Positions 1-9,036 of a stretch of DNA of 64,000 nt are shown here, in pieces. The stretch is from Sphingobium sp. 15-1 (GTDB taxonomy: Bacteria > Pseudomonadota > Alphaproteobacteria > Sphingomonadales > Sphingomonadaceae). Position 1 is the first letter of the stretch; the number at the start of each line of letters is the position of its first letter. The position numbers and the translations under genes were made by a program. The DNA lies in contig NZ_JABXJG010000001.1 of assembly GCF_013375535.1 (NCBI RefSeq), positions 2,894,001-2,958,000 on the forward strand, given 5' to 3'. The notes beneath the pieces were generated by a model. It was not told where the DNA came from and searched no databases. It was given only the letters and a program-made list of their open reading frames with translations.

Positions 1-2
1 CA

Positions 3-179
3 TCTCAGATGGCACGGAAGTTGCTGTATCACGGAGGAGCGCCTGAGGATTGTCACCTGAGTCAAGTGCTGCGCCCGGCAACTAATCGCATCAGCGATGA
101 ACGCCTGCGCAGCCGTGGTCCACTCCTTGAACGCAGCAATGAGAAAATCGCCGTAGTTGGATACGGCATCTGGAGATGA
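3..179 (+). CDS. 3' end of an unrecognised gene (partial)
   Basis: An open frame runs from the window edge to a TGA at 177-179 and overlaps the next ATG by four bases (ATGA), so the two genes may be translationally coupled. The visible 58 residues are polar and Arg-rich and end in VVGYGIWR. I recognise no family. The only support is the open frame and the coupled stop/start. Confidence 0.35.
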   Translation, partial: SQMARKLLYHGGAPEDCHLSQVLRPATNRISDERLRSRGPLLERSNEKIAVVGYGIWR

Positions 180-1417
180 TAATGTCGAGTAAGACGGAAA
201 CCCAGCTTCTAAATCGTTCGGTTCTTATTTCCGGTGCTGGCTCAGCAGGGCAAAGTGTCGGCTACTGGCTGCGTCGTTACGGCTTCGAGCCAACTGTCGT
301 CGAACGCTCGCCTGGCCCACGCAAGGGCGGCTTTGCAATAGATCTTCGCGGTGCGGCGGTCGAGGTGGCCGATCGCATGGGCATATTGGAAGCCTGTCGC
401 AAGGCGGCGGTCAACATGCGCGAGATCCGACGGTACAATGCCGAAGGTGAGGTCATCTGGCAGACCGACGGAAACTTCGGAGCGGGCGAAGGTGTCGCTG
501 GCGACGTCGAGGTGCTGCGGGACGACCTGACCGACATGCTTCAGGAAAGCGCCTGTGAAGGCGTGGAATATATCTTTGGAGATTCGATCACCTCGATCAC
601 CCAGGACGACGACGGCGTTGATGTGACGTTCGCGCATGGCGCCCCCCGCCGCTTCGATCTGGTGATCGGTGCGGATGGGCTACATTCCAAGGTTCGCGAG
701 CTTACATTTGGTCCTGCAAATCAGTTCAAGCGACCGCTGGGGCTCTATGCCGGAATTTTCACGATCCCCAATACGCTGAAGCTCGACCGTCAATGGCTGA
801 TGCGTCAGATGCCCGGAAAGATGATCAGCAACATCGACTATGGCCCGGGCAAGCTCACGCGCGGCCTATTGGTATTTTCATCGCCACCGCTGGATTTCGA
901 CAGAGGCGACCTGGAAGAGCAGAAGGAAATCCTCGCCAAAGCGTTTGATGGCGATACAAGCTGGGGCGTGCAGACTCTGCTCGATGGGCTCCGCATCAGC
1001 ACCGACCTGTACTTCGACGAGGTCACGCAGATACACATGCCGCGCTGGTCAAATGGGCGCGTCGCCCTGATCGGCGATGCCGGATACGCGCCTACATTGC
1101 TGACCGGGCAGGGAACGAGTCTCGCGGTTGTCGGCGCCTACGTGTTGGCCGGGGAACTCAAGGCGGCGGGCGGGGACTACCAAATCGCTTTCGCGCGCTA
1201 TGAGGAAGAAGCACGGCCATATGCCGAGCAGAACCAACGGATATTGACCGATTGTCCCGAAATGTCGGTACCCGACACGAAAGAGGAAGTCGACAGGAGG
1301 GAAGAGCGTTTTCGCCTCCTGCAGGATGATCCGAATGCCGTAGACGACGACTCTGCCGGTATCTTTATCCAGTCTGCGGCAAATTTCATTCAATTGAAGG
1401 ATTACGAGAAATCGTAA
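176..1417 (+). CDS. Class A FAD-dependent aromatic monooxygenase
   Basis: This is a 413-residue flavoprotein of the PHBH/TetX fold. The N-terminal Rossmann motif GAGSAG at residues 20-25 is followed by the ribose-binding Glu in VVERSP. The DG motif GADGLHSKV lies near residue 165, and the FAD-phosphate motif VALIGDAGYAP near residue 299. Enzymes of this class use NAD(P)H and O2 to hydroxylate phenolic or similar aromatic substrates in the cytoplasm. It is shorter than HbpA/MhpA-type hydroxylases (over 500 residues) and has no extra C-terminal thioredoxin-like domain. An alternative ATG at 182 would remove two residues. The neighbouring HpaB-type oxygenase and meta-cleavage genes suggest an aromatic substrate, but its identity cannot be read from the sequence. 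Confidence 0.85.
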   Translation: MIMSSKTETQLLNRSVLISGAGSAGQSVGYWLRRYGFEPTVVERSPGPRKGGFAIDLRGAAVEVADRMGILEACRKAAVNMREIRRYNAEGEVIWQTDGNFGAGEGVAGDVEVLRDDLTDMLQESACEGVEYIFGDSITSITQDDDGVDVTFAHGAPRRFDLVIGADGLHSKVRELTFGPANQFKRPLGLYAGIFTIPNTLKLDRQWLMRQMPGKMISNIDYGPGKLTRGLLVFSSPPLDFDRGDLEEQKEILAKAFDGDTSWGVQTLLDGLRISTDLYFDEVTQIHMPRWSNGRVALIGDAGYAPTLLTGQGTSLAVVGAYVLAGELKAAGGDYQIAFARYEEEARPYAEQNQRILTDCPEMSVPDTKEEVDRREERFRLLQDDPNAVDDDSAGIFIQSAANFIQLKDYEKS

Positions 1418-1581
1418 CAAGCACGCGGGGTTAGTTTTCCTGATCCGCGCAATATCGCATGAAACATACGTGGTGGGTTCTAATGACTTTCGGACGACCG
1501 GAAGTCACTTACCGACGGATGACTCGCGGCCGGCCTTGAGGATTTTCAAACAAGCTTTTCAAATAGAAAGAGGACTTAATC

Positions 1582-3039
1582 ATGGGTATTAAAACTGGGG
1601 ATGACTACAGGGCTTCGCTGCGTGATGATCGACAGCTGTTTATCGACGGGAAGTTAATCACGGATGTGACCGAATATGGCCCTTTGAAAGGTGTGATCAG
1701 CACTATCGCAGGCATCTACGATCAGCAGAATGATCCGTCATTCAAGGAGATGCTGACTTTCAGGTCGCCTTCCACGGGAGACGTGGTGAGCAAGACCTAT
1801 CTGGAGGCGAGGACCAAGGAGGAGTTCGAGCAGCTGGCGGCCTGCTACCATGTGCGTGCCCAGACCACCTTCGGCCTGATGGGGCGATTGACCGATTTCA
1901 TGTCGGCCTACCTTATGGACCAAGTTTGTGCGTTGCGCGTACTAGGCAAGGATGAGGCGGCCGACAAGGCCCAGAAGATCATCGACAATTGCCGGGAGAA
2001 TGACCTTCAGGTCACCCACGCACTCATCGATCCCCAGACAGACCGATCGAGGGATGACGCGCCCAGCGAAGCCGTTCGGGTCGTGGAGCGTCGGGCCGAT
2101 GGTGTGGTGGTAAGCGGCTGCCGCCTGCTTTCGACGCTCGCCCCTGTCGCAAACGAATGCTATATTGGCCCCTATTTTCCGCGCAAAGCGGGAGAGGAAG
2201 ACTTCGTTCTTGCCTTCCAGTTGCCCATGAACGCACCGGGCCTCTCGATCCTGGCGCGCCAAACCTATGATAACGGCCAGAATTCCTTCGACCGTCCCTT
2301 GACCAGCCGCTTCGACGAGGGGGACGCCATCCTCGTCTTCGACAAGGTTTTCGTCCCGAACGATCGCCTGATCGTCAACGGTGATTTGGAAGCCTATAAC
2401 GGGATCATGCAGTTCGGCGCTGGCTATATGGTGATCCAGGCTTGTACGCGTTCGACTATGAAGACGCGTTTCCTGACCGGGATGGCAACGGCCGTCGCAC
2501 GCATGAACAAGCGCGACAAGACGCCCAAATTCCAGGCTGCCATCGGCGAGCTTGTCGGTTGGGTCAACATCGCCGAAGGTATCCGAACCGCGAGCATCGT
2601 CGATGCCCAAAAGCGCATCGAGGCATTTGCTAAGGGCGAGAAAATAGCTGCGGGTGACGGCCTGTCCAGTCCGGTTTTTCAGACCGTTTCGGGCTTCGCG
2701 GCGCTCAATTTCCTGTTTCCCTATATCAATACCAAGGCGGTAGACGTCCTGCGATTGGCTGCGGGATCGGGCGTCCTGGCCCCGACCGAGGCCGACTATG
2801 ACCGGCCGGAGGTGGGATCGATGATGGATCGCTACCTCATAGCGGAAGGCTTCGATTCCAAGGAGCGCCTGAAATTGCTGAAAATGGCCTGGGACATGAC
2901 GGGCACCGAATTCGGTTCCCGGCAGGGCTTGTACGAGCGCCTCTACTCGGGCGATCCGGAGCGTAATGCCATTAACTGGTTCAAAAATCCGAGCACGGGG
3001 GAGTGCGCCTCGCTGATAGACAAGTTTTTCCAGATGTGA
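1582..3039 (+). CDS. HpaB-family FADH2-dependent flavin monooxygenase
   Basis: The 485-residue protein matches the 4-hydroxyphenylacetate 3-hydroxylase large-component family across its whole length. The N-terminus has the typical GDDYRASLRDDRQLFIDG, and the acyl-CoA-dehydrogenase-like core follows. Family members ortho-hydroxylate phenols to catechols using FADH2 supplied by a separate reductase (HpaC type). No reductase gene is present in this window, so reduced flavin must come from elsewhere. A purine-rich ribosome site (AAAGAGGA) lies nine bases before the ATG. The gene is 164 bp downstream of the class A monooxygenase and ends before a hairpin. A catechol product would feed the extradiol dioxygenase encoded at 9.2 kb; that link is inference. 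Confidence 0.85.
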   Translation: MGIKTGDDYRASLRDDRQLFIDGKLITDVTEYGPLKGVISTIAGIYDQQNDPSFKEMLTFRSPSTGDVVSKTYLEARTKEEFEQLAACYHVRAQTTFGLMGRLTDFMSAYLMDQVCALRVLGKDEAADKAQKIIDNCRENDLQVTHALIDPQTDRSRDDAPSEAVRVVERRADGVVVSGCRLLSTLAPVANECYIGPYFPRKAGEEDFVLAFQLPMNAPGLSILARQTYDNGQNSFDRPLTSRFDEGDAILVFDKVFVPNDRLIVNGDLEAYNGIMQFGAGYMVIQACTRSTMKTRFLTGMATAVARMNKRDKTPKFQAAIGELVGWVNIAEGIRTASIVDAQKRIEAFAKGEKIAAGDGLSSPVFQTVSGFAALNFLFPYINTKAVDVLRLAAGSGVLAPTEADYDRPEVGSMMDRYLIAEGFDSKERLKLLKMAWDMTGTEFGSRQGLYERLYSGDPERNAINWFKNPSTGECASLIDKFFQM

Positions 3040-3045
3040 GGAAGC

Positions 3046-3086
3046 TGCGGCCGACCCGCTCTCCGGCGGATTGGGGGTCGGCCGCA
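3046..3086 (+). terminator. Strong inverted repeat after the HpaB-type gene
   Basis: Perfect 12-bp arms (TGCGGCCGACCC and its complement) surround a 17-nt loop, starting seven bases after the stop codon. No T-run follows. It could be an intrinsic terminator of low quality or an RNA-stabilising hairpin. The rest of the gap up to 3253 shows no gene. Confidence 0.5.
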
Positions 3087-3253
3087 CCGCTTCGGCGCAA
3101 GTCGAAGCGGCATTTCGGCTTCATTCGCGGCGGTGTCTTGAGCCACTAAAGAGGTGGGAAACCGTAATACAACGCGGCGTTCGACACACCGTTAACTTGA
3201 CACCTTTTAGCGAAATCCTGCGCGCACGCGGAGGCTGATCGCGGTGGCGGCTG

Positions 3254-3958
3254 CTAGAGACGGATACCCCCTTGATCGTCGGTCATGCCGCTCGAGTTTT
3301 GGCAAGATTGTTCATTTGCAACCAAAGCAAACTGATTAGGCAGCGGCGTGCTGGCCAGAACTTCCGCCTGCATCACCGAGATGCCGATTATGCGCAGGGA
3401 CAACTCAATGCACTCGTCCTCGAAGGACTGATCCCGGCTATGAGCGAGAATGTCCTGGATCGCGCCATGCAGGCAGGCAAACACCATTCTCAAGGCCCGC
3501 TCCACATTGAGGAAATGGATCTGGCCCAACTGCTTGCCAACCGAGAACTGCGTCCTGAAGAGCCTGGAAAAGTCGGAGCTGTAAGTGTCACTCGCCACCA
3601 GCTCTTTTGCCATGCATCGCGCCCACAGGTGATCCGCCCGCGATCGACACAGCACGAGCCGCAGGAGATATGAAATATTCCGGGTGACGTCCGATTCATC
3701 GGAGATCATGTCGCGCGCGACAGCAACGAAATCCGCGCTGCAGCTGTCGTAGATGGCGTCGAGTATGTCCTGCTTCGAGCTGAAGTGATTATAGAAACTG
3801 CCGAAGCCTACATCAGCTTCCTCGGTGATATCGGCGATAGTGGCTGCCTCGGGATTCCGGTTCATCATGATGCGTCGTGTCGCGTCGATAAGTTTCTGGC
3901 GCGTCATCAGCCGCGTCCGGGTCGAACGCCTCATCGTAGCGGTAGACCTCTCCGTCAC
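3254..3958 (-). CDS. TetR-family transcriptional regulator
   Basis: The N-terminal helix-turn-helix is typical of TetR: TRQKLIDATRRIM..., then IADITEEADVGFGSFYNHFSSKQDIL. A divergent ligand-binding half follows. The open frame reaches 4147, but that extension lies inside the upstream regulator gene. I chose the GTG at 3958 because GGAGG stands just upstream; ATG 3934 is the alternative. It starts 16 bp after the sigma-54 activator gene, so the two are probably one transcript. TetR proteins usually repress nearby genes until an effector binds. The convergent monooxygenase genes or the operon at 9.2 kb are plausible targets, but no operator was identified. Confidence 0.85.
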   Translation of the reverse strand: MTERSTATMRRSTRTRLMTRQKLIDATRRIMMNRNPEAATIADITEEADVGFGSFYNHFSSKQDILDAIYDSCSADFVAVARDMISDESDVTRNISYLLRLVLCRSRADHLWARCMAKELVASDTYSSDFSRLFRTQFSVGKQLGQIHFLNVERALRMVFACLHGAIQDILAHSRDQSFEDECIELSLRIIGISVMQAEVLASTPLPNQFALVANEQSCQNSSGMTDDQGGIRL

Positions 3959-3974
3959 AAAACCTCCATTGCGA

Positions 3975-5744
3975 TCATTGCTTGCCGTCCAGCCGCTTAA
4001 TCCGATGATCGAGCTGCCCACGCGAAATCTTGAGCAAGCGTGCGGCGTGCGACACATTGCCGTCGGTGGCCTTGAGAGTCGCACGGACCACGGCGTCTTC
4101 GATCTCGAACAGGCCCAGGCCTTGATTGACCACTGCATTTTCGGCAATCGAAGCGATCGAGCCGTTGTCGGCTAGGGCGCCCGTAGCGTCGCCTTCTGGC
4201 ATGGCACCGCCGGCATTCAGCACAATCCGGCCGAACTGATTCAACCCAAGCAGGCTGGACTCGCTGAAGGCGCTGTCGAGCGTGAAGAGATGCTCGATAT
4301 CGATCGGACAATGCGCATCGGCGAGGACGACGCCACGCTCAAGCACGTTCTCAAGTTCCCTAATGTTGCCGGGCCAAGGATAGCTGATCAATGCATGAAG
4401 CGCCCGCGTGGATATCCCCGGGATGCTCCGTCCGTGCTTCTCCGCAAATTTCTGAAGGAACCGCCTGACCAGGATGGGGATGTCGTCCTTACGGTCGCGC
4501 AAGGGCGGTACCATGATTGGGATGACGTTCAATCGGTAGTAGAGATCTTCGCGAAATCCCCGCGTCCTCACGGCCTCGGTGAGATCCTCGTTGGTCGCCG
4601 CGATCACGCGGACGTCCACCCTTACCGTCTTGTTGCTTCCCAGCCGTTCCAGTTCGCCGGTTTGGAGGACGCGAAGCAGCTTTCCCTGCGAGCCCGGAGA
4701 GAGGAGTCCGACTTCATCGAGGAAGATTGTGCCCCCATCTGCAGCCTCGAAGCGCCCCTTGCGCGATTCAGTGGCGCCGGTAAAGGCGCCCTTCTCGGCC
4801 CCGAACAGTTCGGATTCGAGGAGTTGGTCTGGAATCGCGGCGCAATTGAGCTCAACGAACGGCGACTTGGGATGACCCATCCGGTGAAGCTCGCGGGCGA
4901 ACATGCTTTTGCCGACGCCGCTTTCGCCTTGCAGGAACACCGTGGCTCGCGTCGGAGCCGCTCTCGCAATCCTGCGCATCACCATTCTGAACGCGGGGGA
5001 GTCGCCTACCGGGCTCTCCGGCGCCCCCCCCACCTCGCCTTCGCCCTCATCCGCTGAAGCGCCCGACGGCGGCGAATCTCCAGCGCGGACGGACCCGGAA
5101 TGGCGCAGATTGTCGTGGCCGGTCCCGCAGTGATGGTCCTCACCTGCCAGCACTTCCCAATCGTCCGCGCGCTTGCAGACCACGCGGCAGACAGGGAAAC
5201 CCATTGAGCGGCATTCGACCTCGCGCGCCAAGATCGACTTCCCGGTAAAGGCGCTCAAATAGCCCGACGCATATCCTGCCTGCATCCAGCATGTGGGCTC
5301 CTGCGACTTGCCGTAGGTTGTCGTGTGCATCTCTTCCTCGGCGCAGTCGCGCCACAGGAACTCGCCGTAGAAATGTTCATCTTCCTCGCTGATCTCCAGC
5401 TTGACTAGTTCGACGGTCACGATCCCTTCGATCGAATGGAACTGCATTCCCGTCGCAATGGCTTCGATAACGCCGGTATTGCTGTCGCTTAGCTTGCGGG
5501 CCATTTGCCCGTCATCTTCTCCCGAGAGATAGCCGATCCGGGCCAGCAGGCCCTTGGTCAGTTCAAGCCCCACCGTATCGATCAGTTCGGACCTGAGCAC
5601 GCCGAGGAATTTCGCCTGCAGGAGGATCATGCGCCGGTCGTCGAACCAAATCCGTCCACGCGCCGGATCGAACATCAGGCGTTGAAGGAGGTCGGTAATC
5701 CGGTGGCCGTTGATCCGGCTCGCGCCGGTTTCGCCGGCCAGCAT
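3975..5744 (-). CDS. XylR/DmpR-type sigma-54-dependent transcriptional activator
   Basis: This 589-residue NtrC-family activator has three parts. An N-terminal XylR_N plus V4R sensor region (about residues 10-200) resembles those that bind aromatic inducers directly in XylR, DmpR and HbpR. The AAA+ domain has Walker A GESGVGKS near residue 273 and the sigma-54 contact loop GAFTGA near residue 318. The C-terminus is a Fis-type helix-turn-helix (GNVSHAARLLKISRGQL, about 560-586). The start at ATG 5744 begins the conserved part; the open frame upstream runs into the IS21 element. That element lies only 34 bp upstream of this start and separates the gene from its original promoter region. The probable target is the -24/-12 promoter at 8949-8963. 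Confidence 0.9.
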   Translation of the reverse strand: MLAGETGASRINGHRITDLLQRLMFDPARGRIWFDDRRMILLQAKFLGVLRSELIDTVGLELTKGLLARIGYLSGEDDGQMARKLSDSNTGVIEAIATGMQFHSIEGIVTVELVKLEISEEDEHFYGEFLWRDCAEEEMHTTTYGKSQEPTCWMQAGYASGYLSAFTGKSILAREVECRSMGFPVCRVVCKRADDWEVLAGEDHHCGTGHDNLRHSGSVRAGDSPPSGASADEGEGEVGGAPESPVGDSPAFRMVMRRIARAAPTRATVFLQGESGVGKSMFARELHRMGHPKSPFVELNCAAIPDQLLESELFGAEKGAFTGATESRKGRFEAADGGTIFLDEVGLLSPGSQGKLLRVLQTGELERLGSNKTVRVDVRVIAATNEDLTEAVRTRGFREDLYYRLNVIPIMVPPLRDRKDDIPILVRRFLQKFAEKHGRSIPGISTRALHALISYPWPGNIRELENVLERGVVLADAHCPIDIEHLFTLDSAFSESSLLGLNQFGRIVLNAGGAMPEGDATGALADNGSIASIAENAVVNQGLGLFEIEDAVVRATLKATDGNVSHAARLLKISRGQLDHRIKRLDGKQ

Positions 5745-5998
5745 TATGTGGCCGCGATCCTGAAAAGTATCCTTATTCTGGACTGCGTGGCGACAACTAC
5801 GATGGCCGGTTGAGCGGCAACTATGATGGCCGGTAGGATCGGTTGTCTGGGCTGATCGTAGGGAGGGGCGTAGCCCTGACCGGAGAGCGGACCAGACAAC
5901 CGATGGCGATCTTTTTCCCCTTCTTTTGGGGGGCTGATCGGGGCTGTGGCGGGCGGTGGTATCGGAACACTCATCGAACAACGAGCGATGGGTTTGCG

Positions 5999-7504
5999 AT
6001 GCCGGGCCACCACATTTCCGATCAGCAGGTATTTCTCTTCATGACCCATCGTCGCCAACACACCCAGGCCGTCGCGGCTGCCAAGGCCGGTATCAGCGAG
6101 CGCAGCGCACGCCGGATCGAGAACGATCCGCAGCTTCCGTCCCAGAAGAAGAAGGAGCGCCACTGGCGCACCCGCGCCGATCCGCTCGAGCCATTCTGGC
6201 CACGCGTCGAGGAGTTGCTCCAGATCGACGGTATCATTGCCGTCACGGTCTTCGAGACGCTCCAGGACGAGTTCGGCGAGGATGCTGTTCCCGATGCGAT
6301 ACGACGAACACTTGAACGCCGGATCGCCCGCTGGCGGGCACTGCACGGCGGCGAGAAGGAGATCTTCTTCCCGCAGCATCATGAGCCCGGTCGGCAGGGC
6401 CTGTCGGATTTCACGGTATGCGACAGTCTCAAGGTCACCGTTGCCGGCGAGACCCTAGCCTATCGCCTTTACCACTTCCGCTTGGCGGCGAGTGGCTGGG
6501 AGCATGCGGCTGTCGTGCTGGGCGGGGAGAGCTTTGCCGCCCTTTCGGAGCACCTGCAGGATGCCTTGTGGAAGCTGGGCGGCGCGCCGGCCGAACACCG
6601 CAGCGATTCCCTGTCAGCCGCCTACAAAAACCTCGACGCCGATGCGCAGCGGGATTTTACCCGAAGCTATGACGAGCTGTGCCGTCATTACGGCATGCTC
6701 GCTACCCGCAACAACCGCGGCGAGGCGCACGAGAACGGATCGATCGAAGGTCCGCATGCCCATCTCAAGCGACGGCTCGATCAGGCCTTACGCCGGCGGG
6801 GAAGCCGCGATTTCGTCAGCATCGAGGCCTGGCGCGAGTTCGTTGAGGCGCAGGTCGCCAGACAGAACCGGCGGCATGCTGCGCGCATCGATGCAGAACG
6901 CAGGGTACTCAAGGCGCTGCCCGCAAGGCGAACCACCGATTTCGCCATGGTCACCGTCGATGTCACCCGCAACGGCACCGTCGCCATCGATCGGGTTACC
7001 TATTCGGTGCCTTCCCGCCTCGTCGGACGGCGCCTCAACGCGCATCTCTTTGACGATCGCATCGAGCTCTTCCTCGGTCCGGACAGGGTAATGTCCACGC
7101 CGCGTGTGCGGATCAGTCATCCCCACCGGGGGCATAGCATCGATTTCCGGCACATGATCGGTAACCTGCGCCGCAAGCCCGGTGCACTGCGCAACCTCGT
7201 CTACCGCGAAGCCCTGTTCCCCGATCACGCCTACCGGCGGGCCTGGCAAGCCTTCGATGCCCAACTCGATGGACGGCAGGCCTGCCGCGATGCCGTCGCG
7301 CTGCTCGATATCGCCGCCAGGGGCGACTGTGTCGACGTGCTGGCCCGGCGGATCGATGAGGCTCTCGACAGCGGGCGCTTGCCCGATGTCGATGCGCTCA
7401 GGGACGAGTTCCTGCCAACCGCAAGATCGCAGCGCGATGTCGCTATCCCGCCACCCGATCTGCACAGCTACAACAGCTTGATCGCCAGCGGGGAGGTGCA
7501 CTGA
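5999..7504 (+). CDS. istA: IS21-family transposase IstA
   Basis: The 501-residue transposase has an N-terminal helix-turn-helix region (HRRQHTQAVAAAKAGISERSARRIE), a DDE integrase core containing NNRGEAHENGSIEGPHAHLKRRL with the final Glu, and a C-terminal Mu-type beta-barrel domain (TVDVTRNGTVAIDRVTYSVPSRLVG). The ATG at 5999 matches the usual IstA N-terminus. The longer open frame upstream is within the IS terminus. The stop overlaps the istB start (TGATG), which is typical of coupled translation in this family. IstA carries out strand cleavage and transfer, and IstB assists it. Confidence 0.95.
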   Translation: MPGHHISDQQVFLFMTHRRQHTQAVAAAKAGISERSARRIENDPQLPSQKKKERHWRTRADPLEPFWPRVEELLQIDGIIAVTVFETLQDEFGEDAVPDAIRRTLERRIARWRALHGGEKEIFFPQHHEPGRQGLSDFTVCDSLKVTVAGETLAYRLYHFRLAASGWEHAAVVLGGESFAALSEHLQDALWKLGGAPAEHRSDSLSAAYKNLDADAQRDFTRSYDELCRHYGMLATRNNRGEAHENGSIEGPHAHLKRRLDQALRRRGSRDFVSIEAWREFVEAQVARQNRRHAARIDAERRVLKALPARRTTDFAMVTVDVTRNGTVAIDRVTYSVPSRLVGRRLNAHLFDDRIELFLGPDRVMSTPRVRISHPHRGHSIDFRHMIGNLRRKPGALRNLVYREALFPDHAYRRAWQAFDAQLDGRQACRDAVALLDIAARGDCVDVLARRIDEALDSGRLPDVDALRDEFLPTARSQRDVAIPPPDLHSYNSLIASGEVH

Positions 7505-8313
7505 TGACCCGCACCAAGGATCAGGCCGCCGCCGTACTGCCTACCCTGCTGAAGGCCTTGCGCCTGCCGAGCATCAACCGCAACTGGAAGCGCCTCACCG
7601 ACACCGCCGATCGCGATGGCTGGCCGGCCGCCAACCTGCTGGCCTCGCTTCTCGAGATCGAGATGGCTGATCGCTCCTCCCGGCGCATCCAGCGCCATCG
7701 CGACCAGTCCGGCTTGCCCGCAGGCAAGACCTTCGCCACCTTCGATTTCGACGCCGCCCCCGGCATCCGCAAACCGCACCTCTTGTCCCTCGCCGCCGGT
7801 GACGACTGGATCGAGAACGGCGGCAACCTGCTGCTGTTCGGCCAGAGCGGGACCGGCAAGACGCACGCAGTTGCCGCCATTGGCCATGCCCTCATCGACA
7901 CGGGGCGGCGCGTCCTGTTCTGCTCCACCACCGACATGGTCCAGAAGCTCCAGTCCGCGCGCCGCGACCTCAGCCTGCCCGCCATGCTCGACAAGCTCGA
8001 CAAGTTCGATCTCATCGTGCTCGACGATCTGTCCTACGTCCGCAAGGACCAGGTCGAGACCAGCGCCTTGTTCGAGCTCATCGCCCACCGCTACGAACGC
8101 CACTCGCTCGCCATTACCGCCAACCAGCCATTTTCGGCATGGGACAACGTCTTCCCTGATCCCGCTATGACTGTCGCCGCGATCGACCGCCTCGTGCACC
8201 ACTCGACCATCATCGAGATGAACGGCGAAAGCTACCGCAAACGTTCCGCCGTCGCCCGTATCAACGCCGGCGATTACGACCCGCCGAATGGCGCCCCGGA
8301 CCGGCCATCATAA
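7504..8313 (+). CDS. istB: IS21-family helper ATPase IstB
   Basis: The 269-residue AAA+ ATPase is related to DnaC. Walker A is LLFGQSGTGKTHA, and Walker B is FDLIVLDDLSYVRKDQVETSALFELI. The sensor region ITANQPFSAWDNVFPDPAMTVAAIDRL and the C-terminal SYRKRSA segment are characteristic of IstB. IstB binds and bends target DNA and activates the IstA transpososome. The gene is intact and translationally coupled to istA. The 259 bp between its stop and the right end of the element hold repeated TAATTGTCGC motifs rather than a gene. Confidence 0.95.
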   Translation: MTRTKDQAAAVLPTLLKALRLPSINRNWKRLTDTADRDGWPAANLLASLLEIEMADRSSRRIQRHRDQSGLPAGKTFATFDFDAAPGIRKPHLLSLAAGDDWIENGGNLLLFGQSGTGKTHAVAAIGHALIDTGRRVLFCSTTDMVQKLQSARRDLSLPAMLDKLDKFDLIVLDDLSYVRKDQVETSALFELIAHRYERHSLAITANQPFSAWDNVFPDPAMTVAAIDRLVHHSTIIEMNGESYRKRSAVARINAGDYDPPNGAPDRPS

Positions 8314-8566
8314 TTGTCGCTGGCTTCGCGCTCGGGAGCACCCTTGCTGAGGCAACGGGTAATTGTCGCCAGCGGCAATTACATGCCAACCATCCCATGC
8401 GCTTCAGACCCTCGCTTCCGGCCAGCGTCAGCGACAATTACCCAGCGTCGTAATTGTCGCTCGACGGTTGCTCCCCGCAACAGCAAATGGTAGCCAGAAT
8501 TCACCAACCGGCGCGGCCACCTATCGGCCATCATAATTGACGCCGACCGGACTCCGTAATCGTCGC
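8311..8566. repeat. Six copies of TAATTGTCGC in the IS right end
   Basis: The motif occurs at 8311-8320, 8360-8369, 8431-8440 (inverted), 8451-8460, 8533-8542 (TAATTGACGC) and 8557-8566 (TAATCGTCGC). The left end carries related GCGACAACTA and GCGGCAACTA units near 5790 and 5814. Multiple terminal repeats are a known IS21-family feature and are presumed transposase binding sites. Six on one side, two of them in a long internal non-coding stretch, is a rich array. Confidence 0.8.
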
Positions 8567-8741
8567 GCTACACTGGACGGTCGCCAATAGCCCTCTCCTG
8601 GCACCTGCTTAGTTATTTTCGATGCGGTCGCCGCGATCCAGCTTGTCGCCTTCTCGCGGGCGGAGCGCCGCGACACCGAGCATTGTTACATAGTTATCGT
8701 GGTAGATCGTAGGGCCGAATGTGTCAATGTAGCTGATGAGC

Positions 8742-8783
8742 GCGTCAAATATGATGGATCATTTCCTGTTTGTCGATTGACGC
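8742..8783. promoter_or_regulatory. Possible upstream activator site (inverted repeat)
   Basis: GCGTCAA at 8742-8748 and its exact complement TTGACGC at 8777-8783 lie about 195-235 bp upstream of the predicted sigma-54 transcription start. XylR/DmpR-type activators bind inverted repeats at such distances. The arms are only 7 bp and the spacing is large, so the assignment is tentative. The rest of 8579-9036 contains no gene I can support. Confidence 0.35.
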
Positions 8784-8948
8784 TGGCCCCAAAAAACATG
8801 GCTTTCCGTGAAAGCAGCTCGAGAGAACCGAGACACACGAAACAATCGATGATCGCGTTCAGCATCGCACCCATTTCTCTCAAAATTTGTTGTTTAATCT
8901 CAATGGGTTGATTTTGAGTGTCCGGCCGTTACGGCTCGCGGCGCAACT

Positions 8949-8963
8949 TGGCACATCCTTTGC
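8949..8963 (+). promoter_or_regulatory. Consensus sigma-54 (-24/-12) promoter
   Basis: TGGCAC-N5-TTGC is an exact match to the sigma-54 core, with GG at 8950-8951 and GC at 8962-8963 ten bases apart. Transcription would start near 8975, ahead of the TonB-receptor remnant and the dioxygenase operon. The sigma-54-dependent activator encoded just to the left is the obvious regulator, which makes this call much stronger than the motif alone. Confidence 0.85.
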
Positions 8964-9036
8964 ATAGGAGGGCGCAATACAAGCACTGCCTAGTGCATCA
9001 AGGGCTGGGCGAATAAACAAGCGAGGGGATGTTCGG

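Larger units (their letters stand above)
5784..8572 (+). mobile_element. Complete IS21-family insertion sequence
   Basis: The 2789-bp element carries istA and istB. The ends begin TG and finish CA, and they match as imperfect inverted repeats over about 50 bp: left TGCGTGGCGACAACTACGAT, right (complement) TGTAGCGCGACGATTACGGA. The 6-bp direct repeat CTGGAC flanks it at 5778-5783 and 8573-8578, a target-site duplication. Both genes are intact, so the insertion looks recent and the element may still be active. Removing it and one repeat copy rejoins the sigma-54 activator with the upstream control region of the dioxygenase operon. I did not see a second copy in the window. Confidence 0.95.

Noticed and set aside
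5843..5998. Longer N-terminus for IstA
   Set aside because: The extra residues come from IS terminal sequence; the family start at ATG 5999 fits better.
8686..8883. 65-codon minus-strand frame in the regulatory gap
   Set aside because: No ribosome site, no recognisable sequence, and it lies in the activator-binding region of a sigma-54 promoter.
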